This document shows, piece by piece, positions 24,499-33,958 of a stretch of 64,000 bases of DNA. The stretch comes from Tistrella mobilis (GTDB lineage: Bacteria > Pseudomonadota > Alphaproteobacteria > Tistrellales > Tistrellaceae). The first letter of the stretch is position 1. Every line of letters starts with the position of its first letter. Below the pieces are notes generated by a model, which saw nothing but the letters and a program-made list of their open reading frames with translations, made no database searches and had not been told where the DNA came from. The DNA lies in contig NZ_CP121015.1 in assembly GCF_041468085.1 (NCBI RefSeq), positions 434,001-498,000 of the forward strand. The letters run 5' to 3'. The position numbers and the translations under genes are program-made.

Positions 24499-24705
24499 TC
24501 AATGGCAATGATAATCGCCGGTCTTCCGGTTGTGATGACAACCATTGCGATCCAGCCCGCCACCATGGGCCGGCGGGGGCGCCGTCAGCTCCGACGGCAG
24601 CGCAGGCATGGCGGATGCCGCCGCGGAGGCCACCGATGCCGCAGGCAACGCCAAAGCGAGCAGTGCCAGGGCGAGAGACGCAGCAATAAGCTGTAAATTT
24701 CTCAT
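24499..24705 (-). CDS. Small secreted YHYH-domain protein
   Basis: A 68-aa protein with a signal peptide (MRNLQLIAASLALALLALAL, cleavage near the Ala-rich stretch) and a C-terminal GLDRNGCHHNRKTGDYHCH motif, the YHYH domain of small exported proteins. The repeated His/Cys pattern suggests metal binding in the periplasm. ATG 24705 was chosen over one four codons upstream because GGTGA lies at good spacing. Its function is unknown. It is convergent with the flavoprotein gene. Confidence 0.8.
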   Translation of the reverse strand: MRNLQLIAASLALALLALALPAASVASAAASAMPALPSELTAPPPAHGGGLDRNGCHHNRKTGDYHCH

Positions 24706-24876
24706 GATGATCACCAAAAGGTTGCATTACATGCCTCATGACTCCACGCATAGGCGTCAGGTGTCAAGACGGTCACCCCGAATGCAACCTGCGGTCAGCG
24801 CACCCCCTGCGCCGTCAGATCCAGCCCGGTCAGGTCCTCCCGAAGGTCGCCCGCGGCGCCGGCATCATGGGCGCGG

Positions 24877-26070
24877 TCATGCTGCGACCGTTTGGTGACG
24901 CCGCCGCCGCCGGAGCAGCAGCGCAATCAGAACCCCCACCCCCGCCGCACAGCCGCCGATCAGGAAGACCGGGCCATAGCCGGCACGGTCGGCGACCAGC
25001 CCGGCCAGCGGGCCGGTGAGGCCATAGGCCAGATCCTGAAAGGCGGAAAAGCCGCCCAGCGCCGTGCCGCGCAGATGCGCCGGCACCAGATGCACCACCT
25101 CGCGCCCCATGGCCGGAAACACCATCGAACAGCCGAGCCCGGTGAGGAAGGCACCCGCCAGCGCCAGCCCCGGCGTCGGCGCCGCCCAGATCAGGATCTG
25201 GCCCACCGCCTCTACCGCCAGCGAGGCGGTGGCGACCGGCAGCCCGCCCAGCCGGTCGGGCAGATGACCGAACAGGATGCGCACCAGCACGAAACCGGCG
25301 CCGAAGGCGGTCAGCCCCAGCCCGGCATGGGCCCAGCCCCGGTTCAGGAACAGCAGCACGAAGAAGGCGCCGATCGCGGCGAAGCCGATGCCCTGCAGGC
25401 AGACGATCAGCCCGTGCCGCCAGATCCGCCCCATCACCGACAGGAAAGAGGGCCGTGCGGCATCGGGATGGGGGGCCACCCCCGGCATGGCCGCGACGGC
25501 GATCAGGCCCAGGCAGGGCAGCAGGGCCGCCACCGCCATGGCCCCCATGAAGCCGGCATGGTCCATCAGCAGCAGGCCCAGCGGCCCGCCCAGGCCCAGC
25601 GCGCCATAGATCGCAGCCCCCACCAGCGCCAGCACCCGGCCGGCCCGCGCCGGCCCGGCGATGCCGATGCCCCAGGCGATCACGCCGACGCCGGCCAGGC
25701 TCTCGCCCAGGCCCACCAGCAACCTTCCGGCGAGCAAAACGACAAAAGCCGTCACCGGTGCGAGTGAGGCCAGCCCGGCGAGCAGCGAGACCAGGGCGCC
25801 TGCGGCATAGAGCGCAAGCCCGCGCTGCACCGCGATCTTCGCCCCAGACCGGTCCGACACCCGCCCGGCCAGGCCGCGGGTGAGGATGGTGGCGAGGAAG
25901 GCGATGCCCACCGCCAGCCCGGCCTGAAGATTGCCGAGGCCGAGCCCGTCGGTGACCTGCACCGGCACCACCGGCAGCGGGATCGCAACGCAGAGATAAG
26001 AGAGGAAAAGCACCGCAACCAGCAGCAGAAGGCGTGCCTGTGCCGGCGCACCGCTCGACGAGGTCGTCAT
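24877..26070 (-). CDS. MFS transporter
   Basis: A 397-aa Major Facilitator Superfamily permease with about 12 hydrophobic segments (first LLLLVAVLFLSYLCVAIPLP). The TM2-TM3 loop GLAGRVSDRSGAKI is motif A-like, and FGHLPDRLGG is its second-half counterpart. The start ATG 26070 agrees with the first transmembrane helix; the longer frame is the upstream methyltransferase shadow. It follows the O-methyltransferase gene by 37 bases and is opposite the TetR gene, consistent with an induced efflux pump. Confidence 0.88.
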   Translation of the reverse strand: MTTSSSGAPAQARLLLLVAVLFLSYLCVAIPLPVVPVQVTDGLGLGNLQAGLAVGIAFLATILTRGLAGRVSDRSGAKIAVQRGLALYAAGALVSLLAGLASLAPVTAFVVLLAGRLLVGLGESLAGVGVIAWGIGIAGPARAGRVLALVGAAIYGALGLGGPLGLLLMDHAGFMGAMAVAALLPCLGLIAVAAMPGVAPHPDAARPSFLSVMGRIWRHGLIVCLQGIGFAAIGAFFVLLFLNRGWAHAGLGLTAFGAGFVLVRILFGHLPDRLGGLPVATASLAVEAVGQILIWAAPTPGLALAGAFLTGLGCSMVFPAMGREVVHLVPAHLRGTALGGFSAFQDLAYGLTGPLAGLVADRAGYGPVFLIGGCAAGVGVLIALLLRRRRRHQTVAA

Positions 26071-26107
26071 GGGGAGGCTCCAGATAACGGAGAGGGGTGG
26101 CCCGAGG

Positions 26108-26779
26108 TCAGCCGAGCCGCAGCGACAGCTCGACATCGCCGGCAAAGGGCACCGACAGCCAGCCATGGGCGGGGTCGCGGACCCGGGCCAGATAGTCGGG
26201 GGCATGGTCGGCATTGTCGGCCACCACCAGGGCGCCGGGGCGGAGATGCGGCTCGATCAGCGCCAGGATCTCGGCATAGAGCACCTTGGCGCCGTCCAGC
26301 AGCACCAGATCGATCGCCGGCGGCAGGTCGCGGGCCAGCGTTTCCAGCGCATCGCCCTCGCGCAGCTCGACCAGATCGGCAAGGCCGGCGGCGCGCAGGT
26401 TGTCGCGCGCACGGGCGGCCTTGGCGGGCTCGAATTCGGTGGTGATGATCCGCCCCGCGCCATCCGTGCCGGCGGTATCGCGCAGCGCCGCCGCCAGATG
26501 CAGGGTCGAGATGCCGAAGGAGGTGCCGAATTCGACGATCGACCGCGCCTTCAGGCTGTATGCAAGCATATAAATCAGACGTCCGGTTGCAGGTGACACC
26601 GGCAGCGCCAGCCCGGCCAGACCGTGATAGAGGTGGCGATAGAGGCTGCGGCTGCGCATCAGCCGGTCGCGCTCTTCGGCGGAGAGCGCGGCGAGGGCCG
26701 GGGGAATTTCTGCCGCCGCGGCTTCGGCGAACAGGCGGTCCAGCAGGGTGGCGACCGGCTGTGCGGTGAGTGTGGACAT
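26108..26779 (-). CDS. Class I SAM-dependent O-methyltransferase (catechol O-methyltransferase-like)
   Basis: A 223-aa methyltransferase of the O-methyltransferase family 3 type. The SAM-binding motif I is IVEFGTSFGISTLHLAAAL, motif II ITTEFEPAKAARAR, and the acidic metal-binding pair appears in VLLDGAKVLY and VVADNADHAPDY. The family methylates catechols, caffeoyl-CoA or related hydroxyl groups. It heads a two-gene operon with the MFS exporter, suggesting modification plus export of an aromatic compound, under the divergent TetR regulator. Confidence 0.88.
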   Translation of the reverse strand: MSTLTAQPVATLLDRLFAEAAAAEIPPALAALSAEERDRLMRSRSLYRHLYHGLAGLALPVSPATGRLIYMLAYSLKARSIVEFGTSFGISTLHLAAALRDTAGTDGAGRIITTEFEPAKAARARDNLRAAGLADLVELREGDALETLARDLPPAIDLVLLDGAKVLYAEILALIEPHLRPGALVVADNADHAPDYLARVRDPAHGWLSVPFAGDVELSLRLG

Positions 26780-26861
26780 GGGACGACATCCCTCTCGACA
26801 GGCAGGGTTCAGAGATCGACCGTTTCGGATTGAGAGGGGCGCCGCCTCGCCCTAAAAATAT

Positions 26862-26873
26862 GACGAGATCGTC
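26862..26873. promoter_or_regulatory. Probable TetR operator
   Basis: A perfect inverted repeat GACGA-GA-TCGTC lies in the divergent gap 34 bases before the TetR start, in a locally AT-rich tract. Its position suits control of both the TetR gene and the divergent methyltransferase/MFS operon. Confidence 0.5.
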
Positions 26874-26906
26874 GCATTCGCGCTAATCGCATTGGCGGAG
26901 CCCAAG

Positions 26907-27527
26907 ATGCCCCCTGCCCCAACCCCGCGGATTTCCTTGCGAAAACGCCCGCAACAATCCCGGTCCGAGGGGCTGGTGGCGGCGATCCTGGAAGCGGCGG
27001 TTCAGGTTCTGACGACCGAGGGCGCGCAGCGTTTCACCACCGCGCGGGTGGCGGAACGGGCGGGCGTGGCCGTGGGCTCGCTCTACCAGTATTTCCCCAA
27101 CAAGGCGGCGATCCTGTTCCGCCTGCAAAGCGACGAATGGCAGCGGACCGGCCGCCAGATGCATGCGATCCTGGCCGACACCAGCCGCACGCCCGCCGAC
27201 CGGCTGCGCGATCTGGCAATCACCTTCCTCCGCTCGGAATGCGAAGAGGCCGCCATCCGCCGCGCCCTCGACGACGCCGCCCCGCTCTACCGCGACGCGC
27301 CGGAGGCCCGCGCCGCCCGCGCCTGGATCCACGACACCCTCGCCGCCTTCATGCGCGAAGCCCTCCCCGACGCCGACGACGCCCGCCGCGCGCTGATCGG
27401 CGAGTTGATCCTGCGCACGCTGAAATCAGTGGGGCAGGACTATTCGGAAACGCCGCGATCGGCCGCGGAAATCGCGGCGTTCGGGGCGGCGTTGGGGGAG
27501 ATGCTGGTGGGGGGGTTGGGGGGGTAG
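26907..27527 (+). CDS. TetR/AcrR family transcriptional regulator
   Basis: A 206-aa regulator. The N-terminal helix-turn-helix is unmistakable: LVAAILEAAVQVLTTEGAQ, TARVAERAGVAVGSLYQYF and PNKAAILFRL. The C-terminal helical domain should bind a small ligand. ATG 26907 with GGAG upstream was chosen; a TTG five codons earlier is possible. Divergent from the O-methyltransferase/MFS pair, it is the likely local repressor. Confidence 0.92.
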   Translation: MPPAPTPRISLRKRPQQSRSEGLVAAILEAAVQVLTTEGAQRFTTARVAERAGVAVGSLYQYFPNKAAILFRLQSDEWQRTGRQMHAILADTSRTPADRLRDLAITFLRSECEEAAIRRALDDAAPLYRDAPEARAARAWIHDTLAAFMREALPDADDARRALIGELILRTLKSVGQDYSETPRSAAEIAAFGAALGEMLVGGLGG

Positions 27528-27715
27528 ACCGGTTGGCACGACTAATGGGTGACAATTTAAAAACTATTAGGTTAAAATCTACCCACACGGGTGCTCTTCA
27601 CGGATAACGTGGCCCGCATTCGGCTGTTCGGCATGACATTCGCCTCTTTGGCGGGTCAGAGGCTGCCTCTATTTCGGCTAATGATCATGGGGACCTGTCG
27701 TCGGGAGAACTGCCC

Positions 27716-29308
27716 GTGCCCTCGTTTAGGGAAACGCTTGCACCACTGTCAGCCCAAATGGTGCGCGAGCATCAGATCCTCCACATCGCCGCTGATCTGC
27801 CGAGCGATGATGGCGCAATTGAGCGTGCACGCGCTGAAATTCTGAGATGGGCGCAGAAGCGTAGCGGCGGCAAGCTTCCGCGTCATGCCATGGAGGGGCG
27901 GGGTTTCGAATTGCTGGCAGCCGGCCGCAACAGCAGCGCGGTGGAAGTCCATCTTCCCGAAATCCATGCTTGGGCTTTGCGTCAGGAAGATCCCGATAAA
28001 GAGGTTCCAGGGCGCATCTGGACCTCGGAAGCGATCCTGTGGCGCACGCCGGACAGGCCACCAAGGTTTGCTGCCAGATTGATCGTCGGCAGCGGGGAGG
28101 CGGAGCTTGATATTGCTCCTGCGGTTCCTGGATATATTCGACAACTGATCGATAGGGTTGGCCTGAAAAGCGGCGGTCGGACGTTGTCGTCGCTGCCACG
28201 CCATGTCGAAGGTAGGGACGCCGAGGACGCGCTTCTTGATTTGCTGGCAGATCCGGCACGCCGACTGCCGGTCGTCGCCGTCTCCGTGGACCCGAACAAC
28301 CCAAAGTCGCCGATTGATCTTGACGGGCTCGCTGCTGCTCTTTGTGGGCTCTGTGATGTCGTCAAGGTTCCGCCAGAGGCATCGTGGGCACTTACCGAGC
28401 GGTTCGGCAAGCGGCTGTCAGTGTTCGACCGCGCCGTTCGGATCTATATGCCGGGGTTCGATGATTACGCCGATCCGTTCGCCCACCCGCTTTGGCTAGG
28501 TGCACGGCTGGCAACCGAGGGTGATGCCGCGGTTGTCGAACGCCAGATCAGGGCGCAGGTGGCACAGTTCAGCACGCGCGCCGTACGCCTGGGCGTGACT
28601 ATCCTGCCATTTGCGCAACTGCGCAGCTACGCTCGAAAAGCGGAACAGGAGCGGCTGGCGAGAACTGGAGCGTCCGATAGCGAGAAACTATCGGCGGCGG
28701 AACGTCGCATCATGGCGTTGGAGAAGGAACTGGCCGAAGCCAAAGACATGGAACAATATGCGCTGGAGGAAGAGGGCAAGACAAGGCTGCGTGCCGAAGA
28801 AGCCGAGAGCCGAGAGCGGAATACGACGGCTCAAATCCAGGTGCTCCTGCAAAGACTGTCGAATGCCGGATTGGGCAGCGACGACGTCCAAGTGCTTCCA
28901 ACAACGTGGGCAGATTTTGAAGATTGGTGTGACGAAACGTTGGTAGGGCAGGTTGCGCTCACGGGAGCGGCACGACGCGGCTGCAAAAAAGCGCTCTATA
29001 CCGACGTGAAGCAGGCCGCTCGTTGCCTGCTGTGGTTGGCCCGGGAATGTCGCAGTCGCTTTCTGGATGGTGGCGGCTCACTCCGCGACGAACCAATCGA
29101 AGATGGAATTCGCAACGCTCCTTGCGGCAGCGACGGATTCGCATTCAATTGGCAAGGTCAACATCTGAACGCAGCTTGGCACGTGAAGACGGGGGGAAAC
29201 ACGCGTGCCCCTGAATACTGCCTACGCATCTACTACGGCTGGGATGAACAGACACAGCAGATCGTCGTCGCCGACATGCCGGCCCATCGGCGAACTGGCG
29301 CCAGTTAG
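27716..29308 (+). CDS. Uncharacterised coiled-coil protein (530 aa), possible defence or conflict protein
   Basis: Not recognised as a named family. The start is a GTG at 27716 with GGAGA seven bases upstream. Residues ~1-270 are alpha/beta with a strand-rich core (RLPVVAVSVDPNNPKSPIDL and RIYMPGFDDYADPFAHPLWL). Residues ~305-380 form a clear charged coiled coil (KLSAAERRIMALEKELAEAK). The C-terminal ~130 residues, ending in CLRIYYGWDEQTQQIVVADMP, recall a RelE-like or toxin-like endpiece seen in some accessory proteins; that is pattern resemblance only. Composition is less GC-rich than neighbours, and it is convergent with hipBA, so it may be accessory DNA. A role in defence or conflict is speculative. 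Confidence 0.7.
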   Translation: MPSFRETLAPLSAQMVREHQILHIAADLPSDDGAIERARAEILRWAQKRSGGKLPRHAMEGRGFELLAAGRNSSAVEVHLPEIHAWALRQEDPDKEVPGRIWTSEAILWRTPDRPPRFAARLIVGSGEAELDIAPAVPGYIRQLIDRVGLKSGGRTLSSLPRHVEGRDAEDALLDLLADPARRLPVVAVSVDPNNPKSPIDLDGLAAALCGLCDVVKVPPEASWALTERFGKRLSVFDRAVRIYMPGFDDYADPFAHPLWLGARLATEGDAAVVERQIRAQVAQFSTRAVRLGVTILPFAQLRSYARKAEQERLARTGASDSEKLSAAERRIMALEKELAEAKDMEQYALEEEGKTRLRAEEAESRERNTTAQIQVLLQRLSNAGLGSDDVQVLPTTWADFEDWCDETLVGQVALTGAARRGCKKALYTDVKQAARCLLWLARECRSRFLDGGGSLRDEPIEDGIRNAPCGSDGFAFNWQGQHLNAAWHVKTGGNTRAPEYCLRIYYGWDEQTQQIVVADMPAHRRTGAS

Positions 29309-29325
29309 GGACGAACGTCCGAATT

Positions 29326-30594
29326 TCATCGCACCCTCCCCGCGACCGTCAAGGCGCACCGCTCGGCGCGGTCGCGGATCATGTCGGCAAACTGCTCACT
29401 GGCCCATTGGTCCAAGCCGGAAGGCGAAAGCTCCTCTGCGACGGTGGTCGCCTTCTCAAGCACGCCCCTGCTGATCTCCGCAACCCGTCGTCGGATCAGC
29501 GGCAGGCCGAGACCCGTGTCGGCTGCGAAGCTTGCCCAGCCCTTGGCGTCCAGCTCGGCGAGCGTCGCCCGTTTCCCGATCTTCATGGCGAAATTCGGCG
29601 AGAGATCGGGATAGGCGACAGTCGCCAGAAGGTCGTAGAGCGGGGCGAGGCGCGGGCCTCCGGTGTCATAGAGGATCGAGAAGTTCTTGCCGTGCGCATC
29701 GGCATTCCCGGCGATCACATTGAAGATCACCGCGTCGAGAAGCTTCAGCACATCGACGGCGGGCCTGGCGGCGACACGGCGGAGCAGCGCGAAGCAATCC
29801 TTGAAGGTCGGGCCACCTTCGCTGGCATATTTGATCTCCGGTGGCACACCGAGTGCCTGGCAGAAATCTTCCTGATGGATCCGGCGCACAGCTCCATCAC
29901 CGCCGATGGCGCGGTCGTAGCGCTGGATCAGCAGAAATGGGCGCCCCTGCACGATACGCGCCTCTACCGGCGCGACATCGAGACCGATTTCAGCGGCAAG
30001 TCGCATCACAAAGGCCTCGTTCTCGGTCGTGGCTGCGAAGCGCGAGATCGGCGGTTTGAGAATATGTGTCGTCGGCTGGCCCGGCGCAGGCAACGCCACC
30101 GCACCATCCACCAGAACGACCGGCACCTTCGATTGCGCGCCGGCCAGCGAGAGGCGCAGTCCGCGCTCGCCCGCCAGCAGCGGGCGAAGGGGCAGCGCCT
30201 CCAGCATCCGGATCAGGGCCGCATCATCAAGCGGGCTCGTCCGCCGCTCGTCGGCAAAACCCGTCGGTGGTTCGCCGGGCGGCAAAAGCTGGAGCGCGCC
30301 CGCGACATCGCCCCCGAGACGATCGAGAAGGGCGAAATCATTGGCGCGTGAAACGCCCAGCGCCTGAGCCACACCGTCGCGCTGGCCTTCTTCCGGCAAG
30401 AGGCCACCGAAAAACGGACGACATTCGCGACGGCTGAACGGCTCCACCCGCTTTGGCAGCGAGGCGGACAAGGGCGGCACCTCTGCATCGCCCAGCCACT
30501 CCGGCGCATAGGCGAAGCCGAGTTCACCGTGCGGGTTCTGTGTCAGCTGGCCAACCAGGCGCCCGTCCCACCAGATATCGAGGGCGCGCGTCAT
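29326..30594 (-). CDS. hipA: HipA family serine/threonine kinase toxin
   Basis: A 422-aa HipA-family kinase. It has the HipA N-terminal domain (LDIWWDGRLVGQLTQNPHGE), the SLAGAQSKVPVVLVDG segment and THILKPP ATP-contacting region, QRYDRA, and the catalytic/Mg loop IAGNADAHGKNFSIL followed by APLYDLLATVAYPDLS. HipA toxins phosphorylate targets such as glutamyl-tRNA synthetase and induce dormancy. All key residues look intact. The start at 30594 overlaps the HipB stop as ATGA. Confidence 0.93.
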   Translation of the reverse strand: MTRALDIWWDGRLVGQLTQNPHGELGFAYAPEWLGDAEVPPLSASLPKRVEPFSRRECRPFFGGLLPEEGQRDGVAQALGVSRANDFALLDRLGGDVAGALQLLPPGEPPTGFADERRTSPLDDAALIRMLEALPLRPLLAGERGLRLSLAGAQSKVPVVLVDGAVALPAPGQPTTHILKPPISRFAATTENEAFVMRLAAEIGLDVAPVEARIVQGRPFLLIQRYDRAIGGDGAVRRIHQEDFCQALGVPPEIKYASEGGPTFKDCFALLRRVAARPAVDVLKLLDAVIFNVIAGNADAHGKNFSILYDTGGPRLAPLYDLLATVAYPDLSPNFAMKIGKRATLAELDAKGWASFAADTGLGLPLIRRRVAEISRGVLEKATTVAEELSPSGLDQWASEQFADMIRDRAERCALTVAGRVR

Positions 30595-30833
30595 GCCTTC
30601 GGCCGTCCGTTGATATCGGGCGGCGGTGCGATATCGAAGGAGCATCCGAGGGCCGCCAGGACCTGAAGCGTCTTGCCGATCTGCGCGGTCGGCTTGCCCG
30701 CTTCGAGATCGACGATGAAGCGCAAGCCGACTCCGGCTGCGCCCGCAAGCTCGTCCTGCCGCAGGCCTGCGGCCTTGCGGGTGGCGCGGACGATATCGCC
30801 GATCTCGGCAGGGGTGAGGGTGCGTCTGGCCAT
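30591..30833 (-). CDS. hipB: HipB-like XRE-family antitoxin
   Basis: An 80-aa helix-turn-helix protein: IGDIVRATRKAAGLRQDELA, AGAAGVGLRFIVDLEAGKP and TLQVLAALGCSFDI. This is the HipB pattern that binds the operon operators and neutralises HipA. ATG 30833 begins just downstream of operator O1, and the gene is coupled to hipA by a 4-base overlap. Confidence 0.92.
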   Translation of the reverse strand: MARRTLTPAEIGDIVRATRKAAGLRQDELAGAAGVGLRFIVDLEAGKPTAQIGKTLQVLAALGCSFDIAPPPDINGRPKA

Positions 30834-30837
30834 GATC

Positions 30838-30902
30838 TTTCCCGATCGGGAAATTATGATCGAACCCCGAAGATTGTCCATCAGAATTTCCCGCTCGGGA
30901 AA
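30838..30902 (-). promoter_or_regulatory. hipBA promoter with twin HipB operators
   Basis: O1 (30838-30853) is a perfect 16-bp palindrome TTTCCCGATCGGGAAA. O2 (30887-30902) is the same with one central change, TTTCCCGCTCGGGAAA. Centres are 49 bases apart. Between them on the minus strand lie a -35 TGGACA (30875-30880) and -10 CATAAT (30853-30858), spacer 16. Binding both sites would bury the promoter, the classic autoregulation of hipBA. Confidence 0.85.
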
Positions 30903-30968
30903 ACGCTTCGCGAGCATAATGACGGCGGATCGTCTTAAAGAGACATAAAAACTAGCCTTGGTCTCGGC

Positions 30969-31002
30969 AAAAAAGCCCCGACAGGCCCAACCCCGCCGGG
31001 GC
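30969..31002 (-). terminator. Rho-independent terminator of the catalase gene
   Basis: On the minus strand GCCCCG and CGGGGC form a stem around a GC-rich loop, followed directly by six T residues (30969-30974 on the plus strand are A). It lies 27 bases past the catalase stop. Confidence 0.8.
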
Positions 31003-31028
31003 AATCCTCCCTCAGAGACGGCCGCCCC

Positions 31029-33149
31029 TCACACCGCCGCCATCACCTTCTCCCGCGCCCAAAACCGCAGGTCGCGGCAGGTTTTCAGGAAGGCGGGGGC
31101 GTCCGACGGGGCGGTCAGTTTCACGAAGCCGGCGTCGCGCTTGGGCGGGGCGGCGCCGGCTTCGGTCATCAGCGCGTCGGCGTCGGGGGCCCAGGCGATG
31201 AATTTGCGGTGGGCCCAGGCGTCGCCGATGAAATCGAGCGCGGCCGGGTGGGCCTTCAGCCGGTCTGCGCCCTCGGCCGAGATCAGAATGGCGACGGCGT
31301 CGTAGAGCACCGAGGGGCCGCCGTCGATCTTCTGCGCCGCCGGCACCAGCATGCCGTCGCTGAGGGTGACGCCGGCGATTTCGGGGGCGATCACCTCGAT
31401 CATCGCGCCTTCGGCCGAGACCGCCTTTTCAAGCGCGGCATAAAGATCCGCATCGGCGCCGTCGGTCAGCAGCACGCCCAGCTTGCGGCCGCGGAAGCTG
31501 TTCGGGCCGTTGAGCAGGATCGACAGGGCCGGCGAGGGCGGCAGGTCGGTGCGGGTCGGCTTCGCCGCCGGGGCCGGATCGGGCATGTCGCGCACGCCCA
31601 GCCCCACCGCCACCGCATCGGCCAGATCCTGATGCACGTTCAGAAGATGCGACAGCATGCGCAGGCGGATGTCCGGGCGTTCCACCTTGCTCAGCTCGAA
31701 CACCAGCGCATTTGCCATATGGGTGCGTTCCGCGGGCGTCTGGCTGATATAGAACTGCCGCGCCTGGCTGTAATGATCCGCGAAGCTTTCCGGCCGCATG
31801 CGCAGCTTGTCGGGCTCGTGCTCGGTGACCCGCAGGCTGGAGAAGCCGGTCTTCGGGTCTTCGCGCGGCCCTTCCTTCCAGGAATTGGGTTCGTAATTGG
31901 CGCGGCCCTTGCGCACCTCCATGCGCATATGCCCGTCCTGCTGGAAATGATGCATCGGGCAGCGCGGCCGGTTGACCGGGATCTCGTTGAAATTAGGGCT
32001 GCCCAGCCGTTTCAGCTGGGTGTCGAGATACGAGAAATTGCGCCCCTGAAGCAGCGGGTCGTTGCTGAAATCGACCCCGGGGATGATGTTCTGGGTACAG
32101 AAGGCGACCTGTTCGGTCTCGGCAAAAAAATTGTCGACCACGCGATCGAGCACCAGCCGGCCCACACGGCGCACCGGCACGATCTCTTCGGGGATGATCT
32201 TGGTCGAATCCAGAATGTCGAAATCGAAAGCCTGGGCGAAGCTTTCATCGAACAGCTGAAGCCCCAGCTCCCATTCCGGTGCGTCGCCCTTCGTGATCGC
32301 ATCCCAGAGGTCGCGGCGGTGGAAATCCGGATCGGCGCCGTTGATCTTCACCGCCTCGTTCCACACCACCGACTGCATGCCGAGCTTCGGCTTCCAGTGG
32401 AACTTCACGAAGGTCGATTTGCCGTCGGCATTGACCAGACGGAAACTGTGCACGCCGAAGCCTTCCATGAAGCGGAAGGCGCGCGGGATCGCCCGGTCCG
32501 ACATGATCCACATGACCATGTGCATGCTCTCGGGCGTCAGCGAGATGAAGTCCCAGAAATTGTCATGCGCCGTCTGCGCCTGGGGGAAGCCGCGATCGGG
32601 TTCCTGCTTGGCGGCATGGATCAGGTCGGGAAACTTGATCGCGTCCTGAATGAAGAAGACCGGGATGTTGTTGCCGACGATGTCCCAGTTGCCCGCCCCG
32701 GTATAGAGCTTCACCGCGAAGCCGCGCACGTCGCGCGCCAGATCGAACGAGCCCTTGTTGCCGGCGACCGTCGAAAAGCGCACGAAGGCCTCGGTGCGCC
32801 GTCCCGCTTCCTGAAACGGATCGGCGGTGGTGATGTCGGCAAGGGATTCATAGGCCTCGAAAAAGCCGTGCGCCCCCATGCCCCGGGCATGCACCACCCG
32901 TTCGGGGATCCGCTCGTGATCGAAATGGAAGATCTTGTCGCGGAAATGCACATCCTCCATCAGCACCGGCCCGCGCGGGCCGATCTTCAGCGAGGACTGA
33001 TCATCGGCGACCGGCATGCCGTGCGAGGTGGTGAGCACCGGCGTATCGCCGCCGGCGGTCTGGTGCAATTCCCCGCCAGGGCCGCGCAGCGCCTCCTGGT
33101 CGTGGATCTTCACGGGCGTGCGGGCATCGGGATCGGTGGTATTGGCCAT
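31029..33149 (-). CDS. katE: Large-subunit (HPII-type) monofunctional catalase
   Basis: A 706-aa catalase converting H2O2 to water and O2, with heme. The catalytic His is in [12 protein letters not shown], the Asn in [17 protein letters not shown], and the proximal heme Tyr in [15 protein letters not shown]. Residues up to ~550 form the catalase core; the C-terminal ~150 residues ([19 protein letters not shown] onward) are the DJ-1/PfpI-like domain that marks clade 2 enzymes. The N-terminal extension is also normal for this clade. Probably a stationary-phase or oxidative-stress enzyme. Confidence 0.96.
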   Translation of the reverse strand: MANTTDPDARTPVKIHDQEALRGPGGELHQTAGGDTPVLTTSHGMPVADDQSSLKIGPRGPVLMEDVHFRDKIFHFDHERIPERVVHARGMGAHGFFEAYESLADITTADPFQEAGRRTEAFVRFSTVAGNKGSFDLARDVRGFAVKLYTGAGNWDIVGNNIPVFFIQDAIKFPDLIHAAKQEPDRGFPQAQTAHDNFWDFISLTPESMHMVMWIMSDRAIPRAFRFMEGFGVHSFRLVNADGKSTFVKFHWKPKLGMQSVVWNEAVKINGADPDFHRRDLWDAITKGDAPEWELGLQLFDESFAQAFDFDILDSTKIIPEEIVPVRRVGRLVLDRVVDNFFAETEQVAFCTQNIIPGVDFSNDPLLQGRNFSYLDTQLKRLGSPNFNEIPVNRPRCPMHHFQQDGHMRMEVRKGRANYEPNSWKEGPREDPKTGFSSLRVTEHEPDKLRMRPESFADHYSQARQFYISQTPAERTHMANALVFELSKVERPDIRLRMLSHLLNVHQDLADAVAVGLGVRDMPDPAPAAKPTRTDLPPSPALSILLNGPNSFRGRKLGVLLTDGADADLYAALEKAVSAEGAMIEVIAPEIAGVTLSDGMLVPAAQKIDGGPSVLYDAVAILISAEGADRLKAHPAALDFIGDAWAHRKFIAWAPDADALMTEAGAAPPKRDAGFVKLTAPSDAPAFLKTCRDLRFWAREKVMAAV

Positions 33150-33222
33150 CTGGTCGGGGCTCCGCTGGCGGGATCAGGCGATCCGGGGCTGGCTGAGTGA
33201 AGGGAGAGAGGGAGAGAGGGAG

Positions 33223-33272
33223 GGCGGGCGGCCCGGCCGGGGAGGCGGGGCGGAGCGGCCGGGCCGCCCGCC
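33223..33272 (-). terminator. Perfect 16-bp hairpin downstream of the CBS-domain gene
   Basis: A perfect 16-bp GC-only inverted repeat (33223-33238 with 33257-33272) with an 18-base loop lies just past the CBS gene stop. On the minus strand it is followed by a long CT-rich tract (33198-33222), consistent with a strong terminator that separates the CBS gene from katE. Confidence 0.65.
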
Positions 33273-33285
33273 GACGGGGCAGGGC

Positions 33286-33759
33286 TCAGCGCCCGCCGCC
33301 GCCATTTCCGGCCGCACCATGCCCGGCGCGGCTCTGGTTGTGCGCACCGCCCGGCACGACCACGCCGGTCATCGCGGTGCCGGTGGAGTCCGGCGAATAG
33401 CCGAGGGCGCTGTCGGCCAGCGACAGCACGCCCACCAGCCGCTCCTGCCGGTTCATCACCGGAATGCGGCGGAGCTGGATGTCGCCCATGTTCTGGACGA
33501 CATGCTCCACATCCTCGTCCTCGTAGCAGTATTTCACGTCGCGGGTCATGACCTCGGCGACCTTGGCGGACCCGTCGCGGCCGGCGCCGACGCCGCGGAT
33601 GGCGATGTCGCGATCGGTCACCGCACCGATCAGGCGGTCGTTCTCGCCCACCGGCATATAGCCGATATCGCAATCCGCCATCCGCTCCGCCACCGCGCGC
33701 AGGCTTTCATCCGGCGTGGCAAGCTGGACATTGCGGCTCATGAGTTCCTGAACCTGCAT
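33286..33759 (-). CDS. CBS-domain-pair protein
   Basis: A 157-aa protein made of two CBS domains: ELMSRNVQLATPDESLRAVA with MADCDIGYMPVGENDRLIGA and TDRDIAIRGV, then VMTRDVKYCYEDEDVEHVVQ with QLRRIPVMNRQERLVGVLSL. CBS pairs bind adenine nucleotides and regulate partner proteins or act as stress proteins. The C-terminal tail (VVVPGGAHNQSRAGHGAAG) is Gly-rich and probably disordered. Transcribed toward katE, from which it is separated by a hairpin. Confidence 0.9.
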   Translation of the reverse strand: MQVQELMSRNVQLATPDESLRAVAERMADCDIGYMPVGENDRLIGAVTDRDIAIRGVGAGRDGSAKVAEVMTRDVKYCYEDEDVEHVVQNMGDIQLRRIPVMNRQERLVGVLSLADSALGYSPDSTGTAMTGVVVPGGAHNQSRAGHGAAGNGGGGR

Positions 33760-33958
33760 GTTCTCGATCCTCCGTCACGGTGCCCGGCCGGCGGGTGCCG
33801 ACGGCCGGCGCCAGGTTCCCGGTGTGTCGATCGTTCGGGCGCTCAACACCCGTCGGCGCCGATGGTTCCGGAGCCGATGGTTGCGGAACGGATCGCGCGG
33901 ACAGGCGATTGAGGGGCCGTCCCGCCTGCCCATCCACGACGCCAGGAAGGATCTCCCA

